Part shown: positions 8,438 through 20,400 of the stretch, piece by piece | Numbering within the stretch: position 1 is the stretch's first letter | How the letters are laid out: each line of letters starts with the position of its first letter | From: Brevundimonas sp. Root1279 | GTDB lineage: Bacteria > Pseudomonadota > Alphaproteobacteria > Caulobacterales > Caulobacteraceae | Length of the DNA: 64,000 nucleotides | Assembly: GCF_001425945.1 (NCBI RefSeq) | Contig: NZ_LMEB01000008.1 | Span: 62,001-126,000, forward strand | Direction: 5' to 3' | The notes under the pieces: generated by a model | What the model was told of the DNA's origin: nothing | What the model saw: the letters and a program-made list of their open reading frames with translations, nothing else | Databases searched by the model: none | Translations under genes and position numbers: made by a program

Positions 8438-11400
8438 TCAGGTGGCCCAGTCGTCGCCAGCGCGTGGGATCCCGCCGTCGAGATCGACGATCAGCGTCCC
8501 CGGCTGGGGCAGATGCGCCAGCCGGTCCTCCAGACCGAGGAACAGCTTGTCGGCCGGGGCCGGCAGGACCTCATAGGCCAGGCCGTCCTTACCGTCGGCC
8601 AGGCCCGGCAGGACCTGGGCGAGGTCGTCGCCCAGCGCTGGCAGGACGAAGGCGTCCCCATCCTTGCCGAACAGCTCGTCCATCAGCAGCGGGCTCACCT
8701 CGGGGCCGGTGTCAGCGGGTTCGCCCGGGGTCGCCGAGACCGGCGGATAGCTGAGCAGGCGCACCTGATTGTTGGCCCAGCGGATCACCTCGATGGAGCT
8801 GACCAGGGTCGAGCCGTCGCGGCCGGCGACGCTGTCGGTGATGCGCCAGCCGGACCCCTCGGCGACGACCGTGTAGTCCGCCGCCAGCCCACGCATCTGC
8901 ACCTCGTCCTTGCCGAGGCCGCCATTGATCACGTCGTTGCCGCCGCGGCCCCTGAGGATATCGTTGCCGTTCCCGCCGGTGATGGTGTTGTTCAGCGCGT
9001 TGCCGGTGCCGACGAAGGTGCCGGTGCCGCCGACGTACAGCAGGTTCTCGATGTTGGCGCCCATGGTGTAGCTGCCGATGCGCGCCTCGACCGTGTCGAT
9101 GCCTTCGCCGGCCAACTCAACGCAGGTGTCGAAGGCGTCCAGCACATAGTAGTCGTTGCCCGTTCCGCCCTGCAGCTGGTTGTTGCCGCCGCCCGAACCG
9201 CCCCACAGGATGTCGTCGCCGCCGAAGCCGAGCAGGGTGTCGGTGCCGATGCCGCCGTGCAGGACATTGTTGCCGGCGTTGCCGATCAGCAGGTCGTTGA
9301 ACACCGAGCCGGTCAGGTTCTCGACGCCGCTGAACGTATCCGTCGCGCCGTCGCCGTCATTGGTGGCGCGCATCAGGTCCAGCCGCGCGGTGACCCCGGC
9401 CGCGGCCAGGGTGTAGTCGACGGTGTCGATCCCCGCCCCGCCGTGCAGCACATCCACCCCGCCGCGGCCACGCAGGTTGTCGTCCCCCGCGCCGCCGGTG
9501 ATCGTATTGGCCTGGGCGTTGCCGGTGGCGGCGAAGTTTCCGGTCCCGGTGAACACGAGGTTCTCGACGTTCAGCGCCAGCACATAGGCGTTGATCCGGG
9601 CCTCGATGGTGTCGGCGCCTTCGCCGGCGACCTCGACGACGGAGTCATTGGCCTCGAGGATGTAACGGTCGTCGCCGAGCCCGCCCTGGACCTGGTTCAC
9701 CGCGCCGGTCCCGCCCCAGATGACGTCATTTCCAGCCAGGCCGAGCAGGGTGTCGGCGCCCAGGCCGCCGCGCAGGACGTTGGTGTTCGCATCGCCGATC
9801 AGGACGTCGTTGAAGGCCGAGCCGGTCAGGTTCTCGATCCCCGTGAGCGTGTCCGTGCCGCCTTCGCCGTCGTTGGACGAGGTCCCGTTGTTGAGCTGGG
9901 CGCGCATGCCGACCGTGGCGGACGAATAGTCGGACGTATCGATCCCGGCGCCGCCGTTGAGGACGTCGTTGCCGCCGCGACCGACAAGGAGATCGTCGCC
10001 CGCGCCGCCAAGCAGGGTGTCAGCCCCTGACGTGCCGGTGACGGAGAGTCCATAGGGATGCGGATAACCGCCGGTGTTGGCGGCGGTCATGGCGGAGCGA
10101 TCGACGTTGTGCAGCACGAGCGCCGTGACCCCATCGACCTGAACCAGGACGTCCCCAGCGCTCTGAACGAGTGCGAGGCGGCCGGTCGCGAACGGATCGC
10201 CCACGAAGCCGAGACGACTGAAGTCGATGACGTCTCCCGACGGACCGATCTGGAAGTCGGTCACGATCCGCGTCCCGGCGCTGCTCGAGCCGAGGATGAT
10301 CCGGTCAACGCCAGCTCCAAGGGTGAGGACGGCCGACACGGCGTTGAAGGCCCCGAACTCGATAACGTCGTCGCCGGCCCCGAGGTCGATCGCACCACTG
10401 TTCATCGCCCCGACCTGCACCGTGTCGGCGCCGTCGCCGCCCCTGACAGTCGAGGCGTTGAGCGTCGCGATCGCCGTGCTCAGCCAATTCAGCAGGATGA
10501 CGTCATCCCCGTCGCCCCCGTCGAGCACGGCCTGACTGGTGACGTTGGCGCCGGCGTTGTGCGTCAGGGTCAGGGCGTCGCTTCCGGCTCCGCCCTCGAG
10601 CCGGTCACTGCCGACGCCCGTATCCCGCAGGATGTCGTCGCCGGCGTTCCCGACCAGGACGTCACTGCCGTTTCCTCCGGTCAGGCTGTCGCCGAGCGCG
10701 CCGCCGCTGATGAAGTCGTCGCCGATCCCCCCGGTGAGGGTCAGCCGTTCAGCGTTGCGCACCAGCACCCCGAGAACGGTCTGTTCGGCCGCGCCGGCGG
10801 TGAAGGCGACGGTGATCCCGTCAGCCCCGGCATGGGAGAACTGGACGATGTCCACGCCCGCCCCGCCTTCGACCGACAAATCGTCCGCGTCAGCGCCCAG
10901 GGTGTCATCGCCGTCGCCGCCGTCGAGCGTGTCGCGCCCGGCCCCGCCCGACAGGACATCCTCGCCGCTCCGTCCTTCCAGAATGTCGTCGCCGGCGCCC
11001 CCGGTCAGCTGGTCTACATAGCCCGCCCCGATGAACCGGTCGGCGTGGTCGGACCCGGAAGCGGACAGGCGCTCGATGGCGTACAGGGTCGAACTGCCGC
11101 CTGTGGTGTTCAGGACGGCGCCCTCGGTCAGTTCGAACGACAGGCCGGCGGTCGCGCCGAACAGGTTGATCGTGACCAGATCGATCCCGGCGCCGCCGTC
11201 GAGAATGTTGACGCCCGTCATGTCATAGAACTGGTCGTCGCCGTCGCCGCCGAACAGCTGGTCGGCCCCCGCGCCGCCGTCGAGGTAGTCGGCCCCCGCG
11301 CCGCCGATCAGGATGTCCGATCCGTTCTGGCCGAAGAGCCGGTCGTCGAAGGCGCCGCCGGTCAGCCGATCGTCTGCCGATCCGCCGGTCACCTGGACGG

Positions 11401-14400
11401 ATTCGATCGAGACGAAGGTGTCGAGCCCCTCGGCCGTCTGAAGCGTCATGTCGCTGGCGAAGGTGAAGACCACGGCGGTGGCAAGATTGCTGAAGGTGAT
11501 GTCGGCCCGATCGACGCCGGCGCCGCCGTCAATCAGATCGTTGCCGGCGCCGCCGTTAAGCTGGTCGTCGCCGTCGCCGCCCGAGAGCCGGTCGTCGTCC
11601 GCCTCGCCGTAGAGACGGTCGGCACCGACCCCGCCGTCGACCGTGTCGCGCCCTGCCCCGCCGAAGACGTTGTCGTCGCCTTCGCCGCCGCTGACGATGT
11701 CGTCGCCGGCCACGCCCTGAAGGGTGTCGTTGCCCGCACCGCCGTCGAGGACGTCATTGTTGTCGCCGCCGTTCAGGCTGTCGACGCCCAGACCGCCGCG
11801 CAGGATGTCGTCGCCAGCCTGGCCGGAGATGACGTCGTCGCCGGCGCCGCCTGTGACGGAATCGGTCCCGCCGTTCGAGCCGGTGTAGTTCAGCCGCTCG
11901 ATATTGCGGATGGTCAGCGACCCGAACTGCGCATTCGGATTGTTCATATCAAGCACATTGGTCTGGGCCGTAGCCGTCAGGGTCAGCAGGTCCAGGCCCG
12001 CGCCGCCGTCCACCAGCAGGTCGGACGCATCGGCCGTCACCAGATCATCTCCCGCGCCCCCCGACAGGCTGTCGGCCCCGAGGCCTCCGTTCAGCGTATC
12101 GCCGCCGCCCGCACCGTTCAGCACGTCGTCGCCGGCATTGCCCGTCAACTGGTCGGCAAGCGCTCCGCCGGTCAAGATGTCAGCCCCGCTGCCGGCGAAC
12201 ATGGTGATGCGCTCGACGTTGCGGATCACGGTCCCGAAGACCGTCTGGTCGGCCGAGGGCGTGGTGAGATCCAGCGTCAGCCTCACCGTTGCGCCCGACA
12301 GGCTGAGGGTGGCGAAGTCGATCCCAGCGCCGCCGTCGAGGATGGCGTCGTCGAGGTCCCCGAACAGCGTGTCGTCGCCGTCTTCGCCGAACAGGCTGTC
12401 AATTCCCGAACCGCCCGTCAGCCGGTCCGCACCGCTGCCCCCTCTGAGGAGATCGTCGCCGTTGTTGCCGGTCAGGATGTCGTCGAGCGCGCCGCCCGTC
12501 AGGTCGTCGGCCGCAGTTCCGCCCTGGAAACTGATCCTCTCGACGTTGCGCAGGGTCGTGGCGCCGACGATCTGGTCGACAGAGGGGTTTACCAGGCTGA
12601 AGACCAGGGAGGCCTCGGCCGCGGTCATGTGGATCTCCGCGAAATCCACGCCGGCGCCGCCGTCGATCAGAGTGTCGAAACCGTCCAGCGAACTCAGGGT
12701 GTCGTCGCCGTCGCCGCCGCTGAGGCTGTCGATGCCGCCTTCGCCCGTCAAGGTGTCCGAGCCGCCGCCGCCGACCAGGACGTCGTTGCCGGATGCGCCG
12801 TTCATGGTGTCGGCAAGAGCGCCGCCGGTGATCACGTCGGCGCCCTGACCACCGATGTAGTTCGACAGCCGCTCGATTCCGACGACAGTCGTGCCGTTGG
12901 CGACCTGGCTGACGCCGGGATTGGCGAGGCTGAGCGTGATGTCGGCCAGCGCCTGCCGCCAGTCCAGGATGGCGGCATCGACGCCTGCGCCGCCATCGAT
13001 CAGCGTATCCGCGCCGTCGAGTACCCCGGAGGTGATGGTGTCGTCTCCGTCGCCGCCGGACAGGGAGTCCGCCCCGTTTCCGCCGTCGAGCGTATCGGCG
13101 CCCAGACCGCCAGCGAGGGTGTCGGCCCCTTCGTCCCCAAACAGCTGGTCGATCCCGTCGCCGCCGTTCAGCGTGTCCGCGTCGGCGCCGCCGCGAAGGG
13201 TGTCATTGCCCGCGTCGCCGGACAGGGTGTCGGTTCCTTCCGCGCCCTGCAGGGTGTCATTGCCTGCGCCGCCGGTCAGGTTGTCATTTCCCAGGCCGCC
13301 CAGGAGGGTGTCCGTGCCCGCGCCGCCTGACAGGATGTCGTTGCCGGCGAAGCCCTCGATCCGGTCGTCGAGCGCGCCGCCGGTCACGGTGTCGACACCC
13401 GACCCGCCGAGCCAGTTTAGCCGCTCGACGTTGCGCAACTGGGTCCCGTCGAACGTCTGGGTCGTCGCCGGAACAGCGATCGAGACGGTCATGGCCACGG
13501 TACTGGTCTGGCGGTCGATCAGCGCGTGATCCGTACCCGATCCGCCGTCGATCAGGCTGTCGCGCAACCCGTCGTCGTAGCTGATGCTGGTCAGGACGTC
13601 GTCGCCCGCGCCCCCCGAAAGGGAGTCCGAACCCCGTCCGCCGTCGAGCGCGTCATTGTCGTCGCCGCCGTCGATCGTGTCGTTGCCTCCGCCGCCCTGG
13701 ATCGAGTCCGCGCCGGCGTCGCCGAACAGTTGGTCGAGGCCCTCGCCGCCGTCGAGCGTGTCCGCTCCCGCGGCGCCCCGCAGGACGTCGTTTCCGGCCA
13801 TGCCGCGCAGCACGTCGATCAGGGCTCCGCCCGTGACAGTGTCGATGCCCGTCCCGCCCGTATAGTCCAGCCGCTCGATGTTTCGCAGCGTGGTGGAGTC
13901 GAACACCTGGCTGGTCGCCGGATTGGCGATGGTCAGGGTGATGGCCGTGGCTGTCGTCGAGCGGTCGACAAGGGCCAGATCGATCCCGGCGCCGCCGTCG
14001 ATCAGACTGTCGCGCGCGCCGTCGCCATGGTCACGGCTGCTCAGCACATCATCGCCGTCTCCGCCGGACAGGCTGTCGACGCCGAGGCCGCCGTCGAGGG
14101 TGTCGCCGCCCGTGCCGCCGGTGAGCAGGTCCGTGCCCGCGCCGCCGGCGAGGATGTCCGACCCTGCAGCGCCGTCCAGAACGTCGTCGCCCGCGTTGCC
14201 GCTGAGGGAATCGTCCCCCGCCGTCGCGACGATGGTGTCGACGCCCGATCCGCCCAGATATTCGACCCGTTCGATCCCCGACACGGTCGTGCCGTCCGAG
14301 GTGGTCGAGGCCGCGCCGAAGTTGAAGTTGGCCGCGGCCGAGCCGTTGCTGCGGTCGATCAGGGCGAAATCAGTCCCGCCGCCCCCGTCGATGACCGAGT

Positions 14401-17400
14401 CCATCGTGCCGTCGCCGGTGTTGCGGCTGTACAGGCTGTCGTCGCCGTCTCCGCCGGACAGGACGTCTACGCCCGATCCGCCTTCCACGACGTCGGCGCC
14501 CGCGCCGCCGTTCAACGTGTCGGCGCCGCCGCCCCCGGACAGGGTGTCATCGCCGTCGTCGCCGCTGAGAAGGTCGATCCCCTCCCCGCCCTGCAGGGTG
14601 TCGCCGCCGCTTCCGCCGGACAGGACGTCGTCGCCCGACCCGCCGGCCAGGGTGTCGACACCGCCCCCGCCCGCCAGGGCGTCGGCGCCGCCGTTGCCCG
14701 ATATCGTGTCGGCCAGGGCGCCGCCGGTGATGATGTCCGCCCCCGCGCCGCCGCTGTAGGATATCCGCTCGACGCCGCGCAGCGTCAGACCGGCCGAAAC
14801 CTGTTCGACCGCCGGATCGGCGATGCTCAGCACGGCCCCGTCCAGGTTGGTGCGGACAATGGTGGCGAAGTCGCTGCCGCCGCCGCCGTCTATCAGCGTA
14901 TCCGTCGCGTCGCTGGTGATGACATCGTCGCCGTCTCCGCCCGACAGACTGTCCGCTCCCGCGTCGCCGGCGATCGTATCAGCGCCCTGTCCGCCGTCGA
15001 TGACGTCGTCGCCGGCGCCCCCGCTGAGCAGGTCGGCGCCGCCGTCGCCCGCAAGGGTGTCGTCGCCGTTCTCGCCATTGACGGTGTCATTGTCGATGCC
15101 GCCGTCCAGGGTGTCGTCGCCCTCGCCGCCAAAGAGCTGGTCCACCCCCGCCCCGGCCCGCAGGGTGTCGGCGCCGCTGTAGCCGTAGAGCACGTCGTTG
15201 AAGGCGCCGCCGGTCACCTGGTCGTCGCCCGATCCGGCCCGGTAGGTCATCAGTTCGACGCCGCGGACGATCGTGCCGCCGACGTTCTGGTCTACGGCGG
15301 AATCGGCGATGCTGAAGACCACGCCCGTGGTCATGTTGCGCCGGTCGATGGTGGCCGTGTCCCGGCCTGCGCCGCCGTCGATGAGGCTATCGACGAGCGT
15401 TTCATTGTCGCTCTGCAGATTGTCGTCGCCGTCTCCGCCGGACAGGGAATCGACACCGGCGTTGCCGTACAGGAAGTCGGTGCCAGCTCCGCCTTCGACA
15501 ACGTCGTCGCCCGATGCGCCCGAGACGCTGTCGTTGCCGTCTCCGCCCCGCAGGGTGTCCGCGCCGTTGCCGCCCTGGAGGTTGTCCACCCCGGTGCCGC
15601 CTTCCAACAGGTCGTCGCCGTCGTCCCCTCTCAAGGTGTCGTCGCCACCGCCGCCCAGCAGCGTGTCGGAGCCTGCGCGTCCCTGGATGTTGTCGCTGAG
15701 CGCGCCGCCGGTGACGGCGTCCGCCGCCGAGCCGCCGATGTAGGATTCGAGCTGCTCAAACCCGCTGACCGCGGTCGTGCCGAACATCGAGGTTGCAGCC
15801 GGGTTCGAGATGTCCAGCACAAGGCTGGTCGTCACCGTCGAGACATCAATCGAGGCGCGGTCCTGGCCGTCGCCGCCGGAGGCGATCAGATCCGCCGCGT
15901 CGAAGGTCAGGCGGTCGTCGCCGGTTTCACCCGTCAGCGTGTCCGCGCCGACTCCCCCGTTCAGGGTGTCGTTTCCGGCCATGCCGCGCAGCATGTCGTC
16001 GCCCGCGCCGCCGGTCAGGTTGTCGCCGGTCGCGCCGCCGATGATCTGATCCACGCCCGAGCCGCCCGTGAAGACGAGGTTTTCCATGCCCCGGATGACC
16101 GTCGCGCCCGTCGCCTGGTCGCCGGTCAGCGACAGGTCGATTGTGATGCCGGCGGTGGAGTCGCTGCGGTTCAGGCTCAGGGAATCGAGCGTGCCGAGGC
16201 CGCCGTCCAGAAGGGTGTCGAACGTATCTCCGGACAACTGGTCGTTGCCCGCGCCGCCTTCCAACCGGTCGCCGCCAAGGCCGCCGGTCAGGTCGTCGCC
16301 GCCATTGCCCCCGCGCAGGATGTCGTCCCCGGCATCGCCCCGGAGATAGTCGTCGCCGGCGTCGCCGTTCAGGGTGTCCGAGCCCTCGCCGCCATCTAGG
16401 GAATCTCCACTGTCGCCCCCCGACAGGACGTCGTTGCCCGCATTGCCGGACAGGTTGTCATAGCTTGCGCCGCCGGTGATGGTGTCGACGCCCGACCCGC
16501 CGCCGTAGATAATGCTCTCGATGCCGCGGATGGTCAGGCCGTCGGCGACCTGCTGCACATTCGGGTCGGCGATGCTGAAGGTGATCGCGACCGTGGCACT
16601 CAGCCGATCGATCCTCGCCGAGTCGAACCCTGCGCCGCCGTCGACCAATGTGTCCCGGCCGCTGTCGATCAAGGTCCCCAGGTTCGGGTCTTCATAGGAC
16701 TGGGTGCTGACGAGCACGTCATTGCCGTCGCCGCCGGTTAGGGCGTCGCTGCCCAGACCGCCGTCGATCTCGTCATCGCCGGCTCCGCCGTTCAGGATAT
16801 CGCTGCCAAGCCCGCCGGTCAGGGTGTCGTCCCCGCCCATGCCGTTCAGCGTGTCATTGCCCGCCGCGCCGTCGAGGATCTCGTTGTAAGCCCCGGCCGT
16901 GACGTTGTCGGCGCCCGAGCCGCCAATGTAGTCGATCCGCTCGACGTTCCGCAGGGTCAGGCCGTCGAAGACCTGCTGGACCGACGGGTCGGCGATGCTG
17001 AAGGTGATGTTTCCGGTCGCGCCGGTCCGCTCGATGCGGGCGTAGTCAATGCCGGCTCCGCCGTCGATCAGGCTGTCGCGGACAGTGTCCACGACGTCGG
17101 TGAATGTGGCCCAATCGAACAAGCTGACCAGGCTGGTGAGGGTGTCGTTCCCGTCGCCGCCGAACAGTTGGTCGATACCGAGGCCGCCGTCGAGACCGTC
17201 GTCCCCCGCGTCGCCGCGCAGGATGTCATTGCCGGCGTCGCCGCTGAGATAATCCCCATCATCGCCGCCGTTCTGGGTGTCGTCCCCGGCGCCGCCGTAC
17301 ATGCTGTCGCCGCCGGCGCCGCCGTGCAGCGTATCGTTGCCGATCTCTCCGGACAGGGAATCCCCCCCAAGCCCGCCGGTCAGCACGTCATTGCCGCCGC

Positions 17401-20400
17401 CGCCGCGCAGGTCATCGACCAGGGCGCCGCCGGTGATGGTGTCCACGCCGCTGCCGCCGGTAAAGTACAGCCGCTCGATGCCGCGCACGGTCGTCGGGCC
17501 GAACACCGCGCTCACCGACGGATCGGCGATGCTGAAGGTGTAGGCCGTCGTCAGGGCGCTGGTCAGGTTGAGATAGTCGACCCCCGCTCCGCCATCCAGA
17601 AGGGTGTCGGTGGTGTCCGCCGTCAGATAGTCGTCGCCTTCCCCGCCTGACAGAGAGTCGGCGCCCGCGTCGCCGTTGATATCGTCGGAGCCTGCGCCGC
17701 CGGCCAGAACGTCGCCCCCCGTGCCCCCCCGAAGGTAGTCGTTCAGCACTCCGCCCGTGATCGTGTCGACCCCCGACCCGCCAAAATAGGTCAGGCGCTC
17801 GATCCCTCGGATGACGATTCCGTCGGCGACCTGACTGGCGCCCGCGTCGCTCAGGTTCAGGGTCACGGCCCCGCTCCCGGAGGACATCTGCAGGGTGAGG
17901 AAGTCGAGGCCCGCTCCGCCGTCGATGAGCCGGTCGCGGGTTCCCGCGCTGTCGATGCCGCCGTTGATCGTGTCGTCGCCGTCTCCGCCCAGCAGGACGT
18001 CAGCCCCGTTCTGGCCGTTGAGGGTGTCGTTGCCGTCCAGGCCGCTGATCGAATCCGCCGCTGACGACCCGTTGAGATTATCGGCGCCGACGGTGCCGTT
18101 CACCACCCGCAGGGCGACGTCCAGCATGGCGAACGTGCCGTCCGAGAAGGTCACGGTCTCGACGCCCACCACCCGGTTGGTTCCATCCGGACTGCCCGTC
18201 CGCAGGTCGATGATGGTGACCACGCCGAGCTCGTCCGAGAACGAATAGTCAGTGCGCGCGCCGGTCAGGATCAGACGGTCATTGCCGTCTCCGCCGTCGA
18301 TGTTGTCCGCGCCCGCGCCGTCGGTGATGACGTCGTCGCCCGCGCCGCCGGACAGGATGTCGTCACCCGCGCCGCCGATGAGAGCGTCATTGCCGCCGTT
18401 GCCATAGAGCTGGTCGTGATTGGTGCCCCCGGTCAGGGTGTCCGCGCCGGAACCGGACAGGAACTGGATCGTCTCGAATCCGCGCACGACAGTGCCGCCG
18501 ACGGTCTGATCCGTCGCGAGGTTGACGTTGTAGGCGAGCGCCGTCGTCAGCAGCGTATTGTCCATCCGCAGCAGATCAAGCCCGGCCCCGCCGTCGATCA
18601 GGGTGTCCCGCGCCGTGTCGCCCGTCTGGATGAGGCTGTAGACGACGTCGTCGCCCGCGCCGCCGGAGAGGCTGTCGGCGCCGGCCGTGTCAGCGACGAA
18701 GTCGTCGCCGTCCCCGCCGGACAGGGTGTCATTGCCCCCCATCCCCTGGACTTCATCATTGCCGGCGCCGCCGGACAGGATGTCGTTTCCGGCGTAGCCG
18801 TACAGGACGTCGTTCAGCGCACCGCCCGTGACGGTGTCGACGCCCGAGCCTCCGTCGAATTTCACGACCTCGACGTTCCTCACGACGGTGCCGGCGGCGT
18901 TGCCCACCTCAGCCAGGGTGAAGTTCAGCGTGATGGCCACGCTGGCCAGGGTGCGGTCGATATGGGCGATGTCCAGCCCGAGGCCGCCGTCGATCAGGCT
19001 GTCGTTGACCTCGCCCGCCAGACCCGTCGAGACGATCAGGTCGTCGCCGTCGCCGCCGCTCATACTGTCGTCGCCGCCGTCCCCGAACAGCCGGTCGTCG
19101 CCCGCGCCGCCGGTTAGCACGTCGTTGTCGATGCCGCCCTGGAGCTCGTCGTTCCCGTCGCCGCCGGCGACCGTGTCCGCCCCGTCCCCGCCGAGCAGGA
19201 AGTCGCCGTCGCCGTCGCCGGACAGGTTGTCGGCGCCCGCGCCGCCGTAGAGGGTGTCAATTCCGGCTCCGCCGGTGAGGACATCTACGCCCGCCTCGCC
19301 CGACAGCATGTCGGCCCCGTCGCCGCCGGTCAGGTTGTCATCACCGTCCTCGCCGAACAGGCGGTCGTCGCCGCCATTGCCCACCAGAACGTCATTGCCG
19401 GCCCTGCCCTGAAGCTCGTCGTTCAGCGCGCCGCCGCTCAGCTGGTCCGCGCCGGAGCCGGCGGCGAACAAGGTCCGCTCGATGCTGCGGAAGACCGTGC
19501 CGTCGACGGTCTGGTCGCCCGAAAGGGTCAGGTTGAACACGAGCGCCGCGGTCGCGGCGGTCCGGTCGACGACCACATAGTCGTTGCCGGTCCCGCCATC
19601 GACAAGGGTGTCGCGCGTGCCGTCCGCGATGCCGGTATAGATGGTGTCGTCGCCGTCTCCGCCGGACAGGGAATCCACGCCGTCCTGCCCGACGACCATG
19701 TCGTTGCCCAGCCCCCCCACGAGGACGTCGTTCCCCAGGCCGCCATACAGGGTGTCGTCGCCGTCCCCGCCGTCGAGGCTATCGTTGCCGATGCCGCCGT
19801 CCAGCGTGTCCTTGCCGTCTGCGCCGGAAAGGACGTCATTGGCGCCGTAGCCGCTGATGACGTCGTCCAGGGCCCCGCCCGTGACCGTGTCGGCAAAGGC
19901 GCCGCCGTCGTAGGTGATCTGCTCGATTCCCCGGACCACAGTGCCGTTGATGACTTGGTCGATCGACGGATTGGCGATGCTGAAGGTGATCGCCCCGGTG
20001 GCGAAGGCCATGTTGATCCGGGCGTAGTCCGTCCCCGCGCCACCGTCGATCAGCAGGTCATGCTCGCCCGACAGGCCGGTATAGGCGTCGCTGTAGATGC
20101 GGTCGTCGCCGTCGCCGCCGGACATGGAGTCGTTGCCCGTCCAGCCCTCCAGCCAGTCGTTCCCCGCGCCTCCGACCAGGACGTCATTGCCGACATCGCC
20201 GTCGATGTAGTCGTCCAGCGCCCCGCCCGTGATCGTGTCGACGCCGGAGCCGCCGATGAAGCGGATCTCCTCGATGCTGCGCAGGATCGTGCCATGGTAA
20301 TTCTGGTCGACCGCCGGGTTCGAGAAATCCAGCGTGACGTTGGCCGTCGTCTGGCGACGGCTGATGTAGAGGTAGTCGTTGCCTTCACCGCCATCGATGA

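Noticed and set aside
10058..16399. Very long open frames on the plus strand opposite the RTX gene (about 1,090 and 957 codons)
   Set aside because: They mirror the RTX repeat pattern in antisense; Asp/Gly codons read backwards give Val/Ala/Pro-rich sequence. No domain or start signal.
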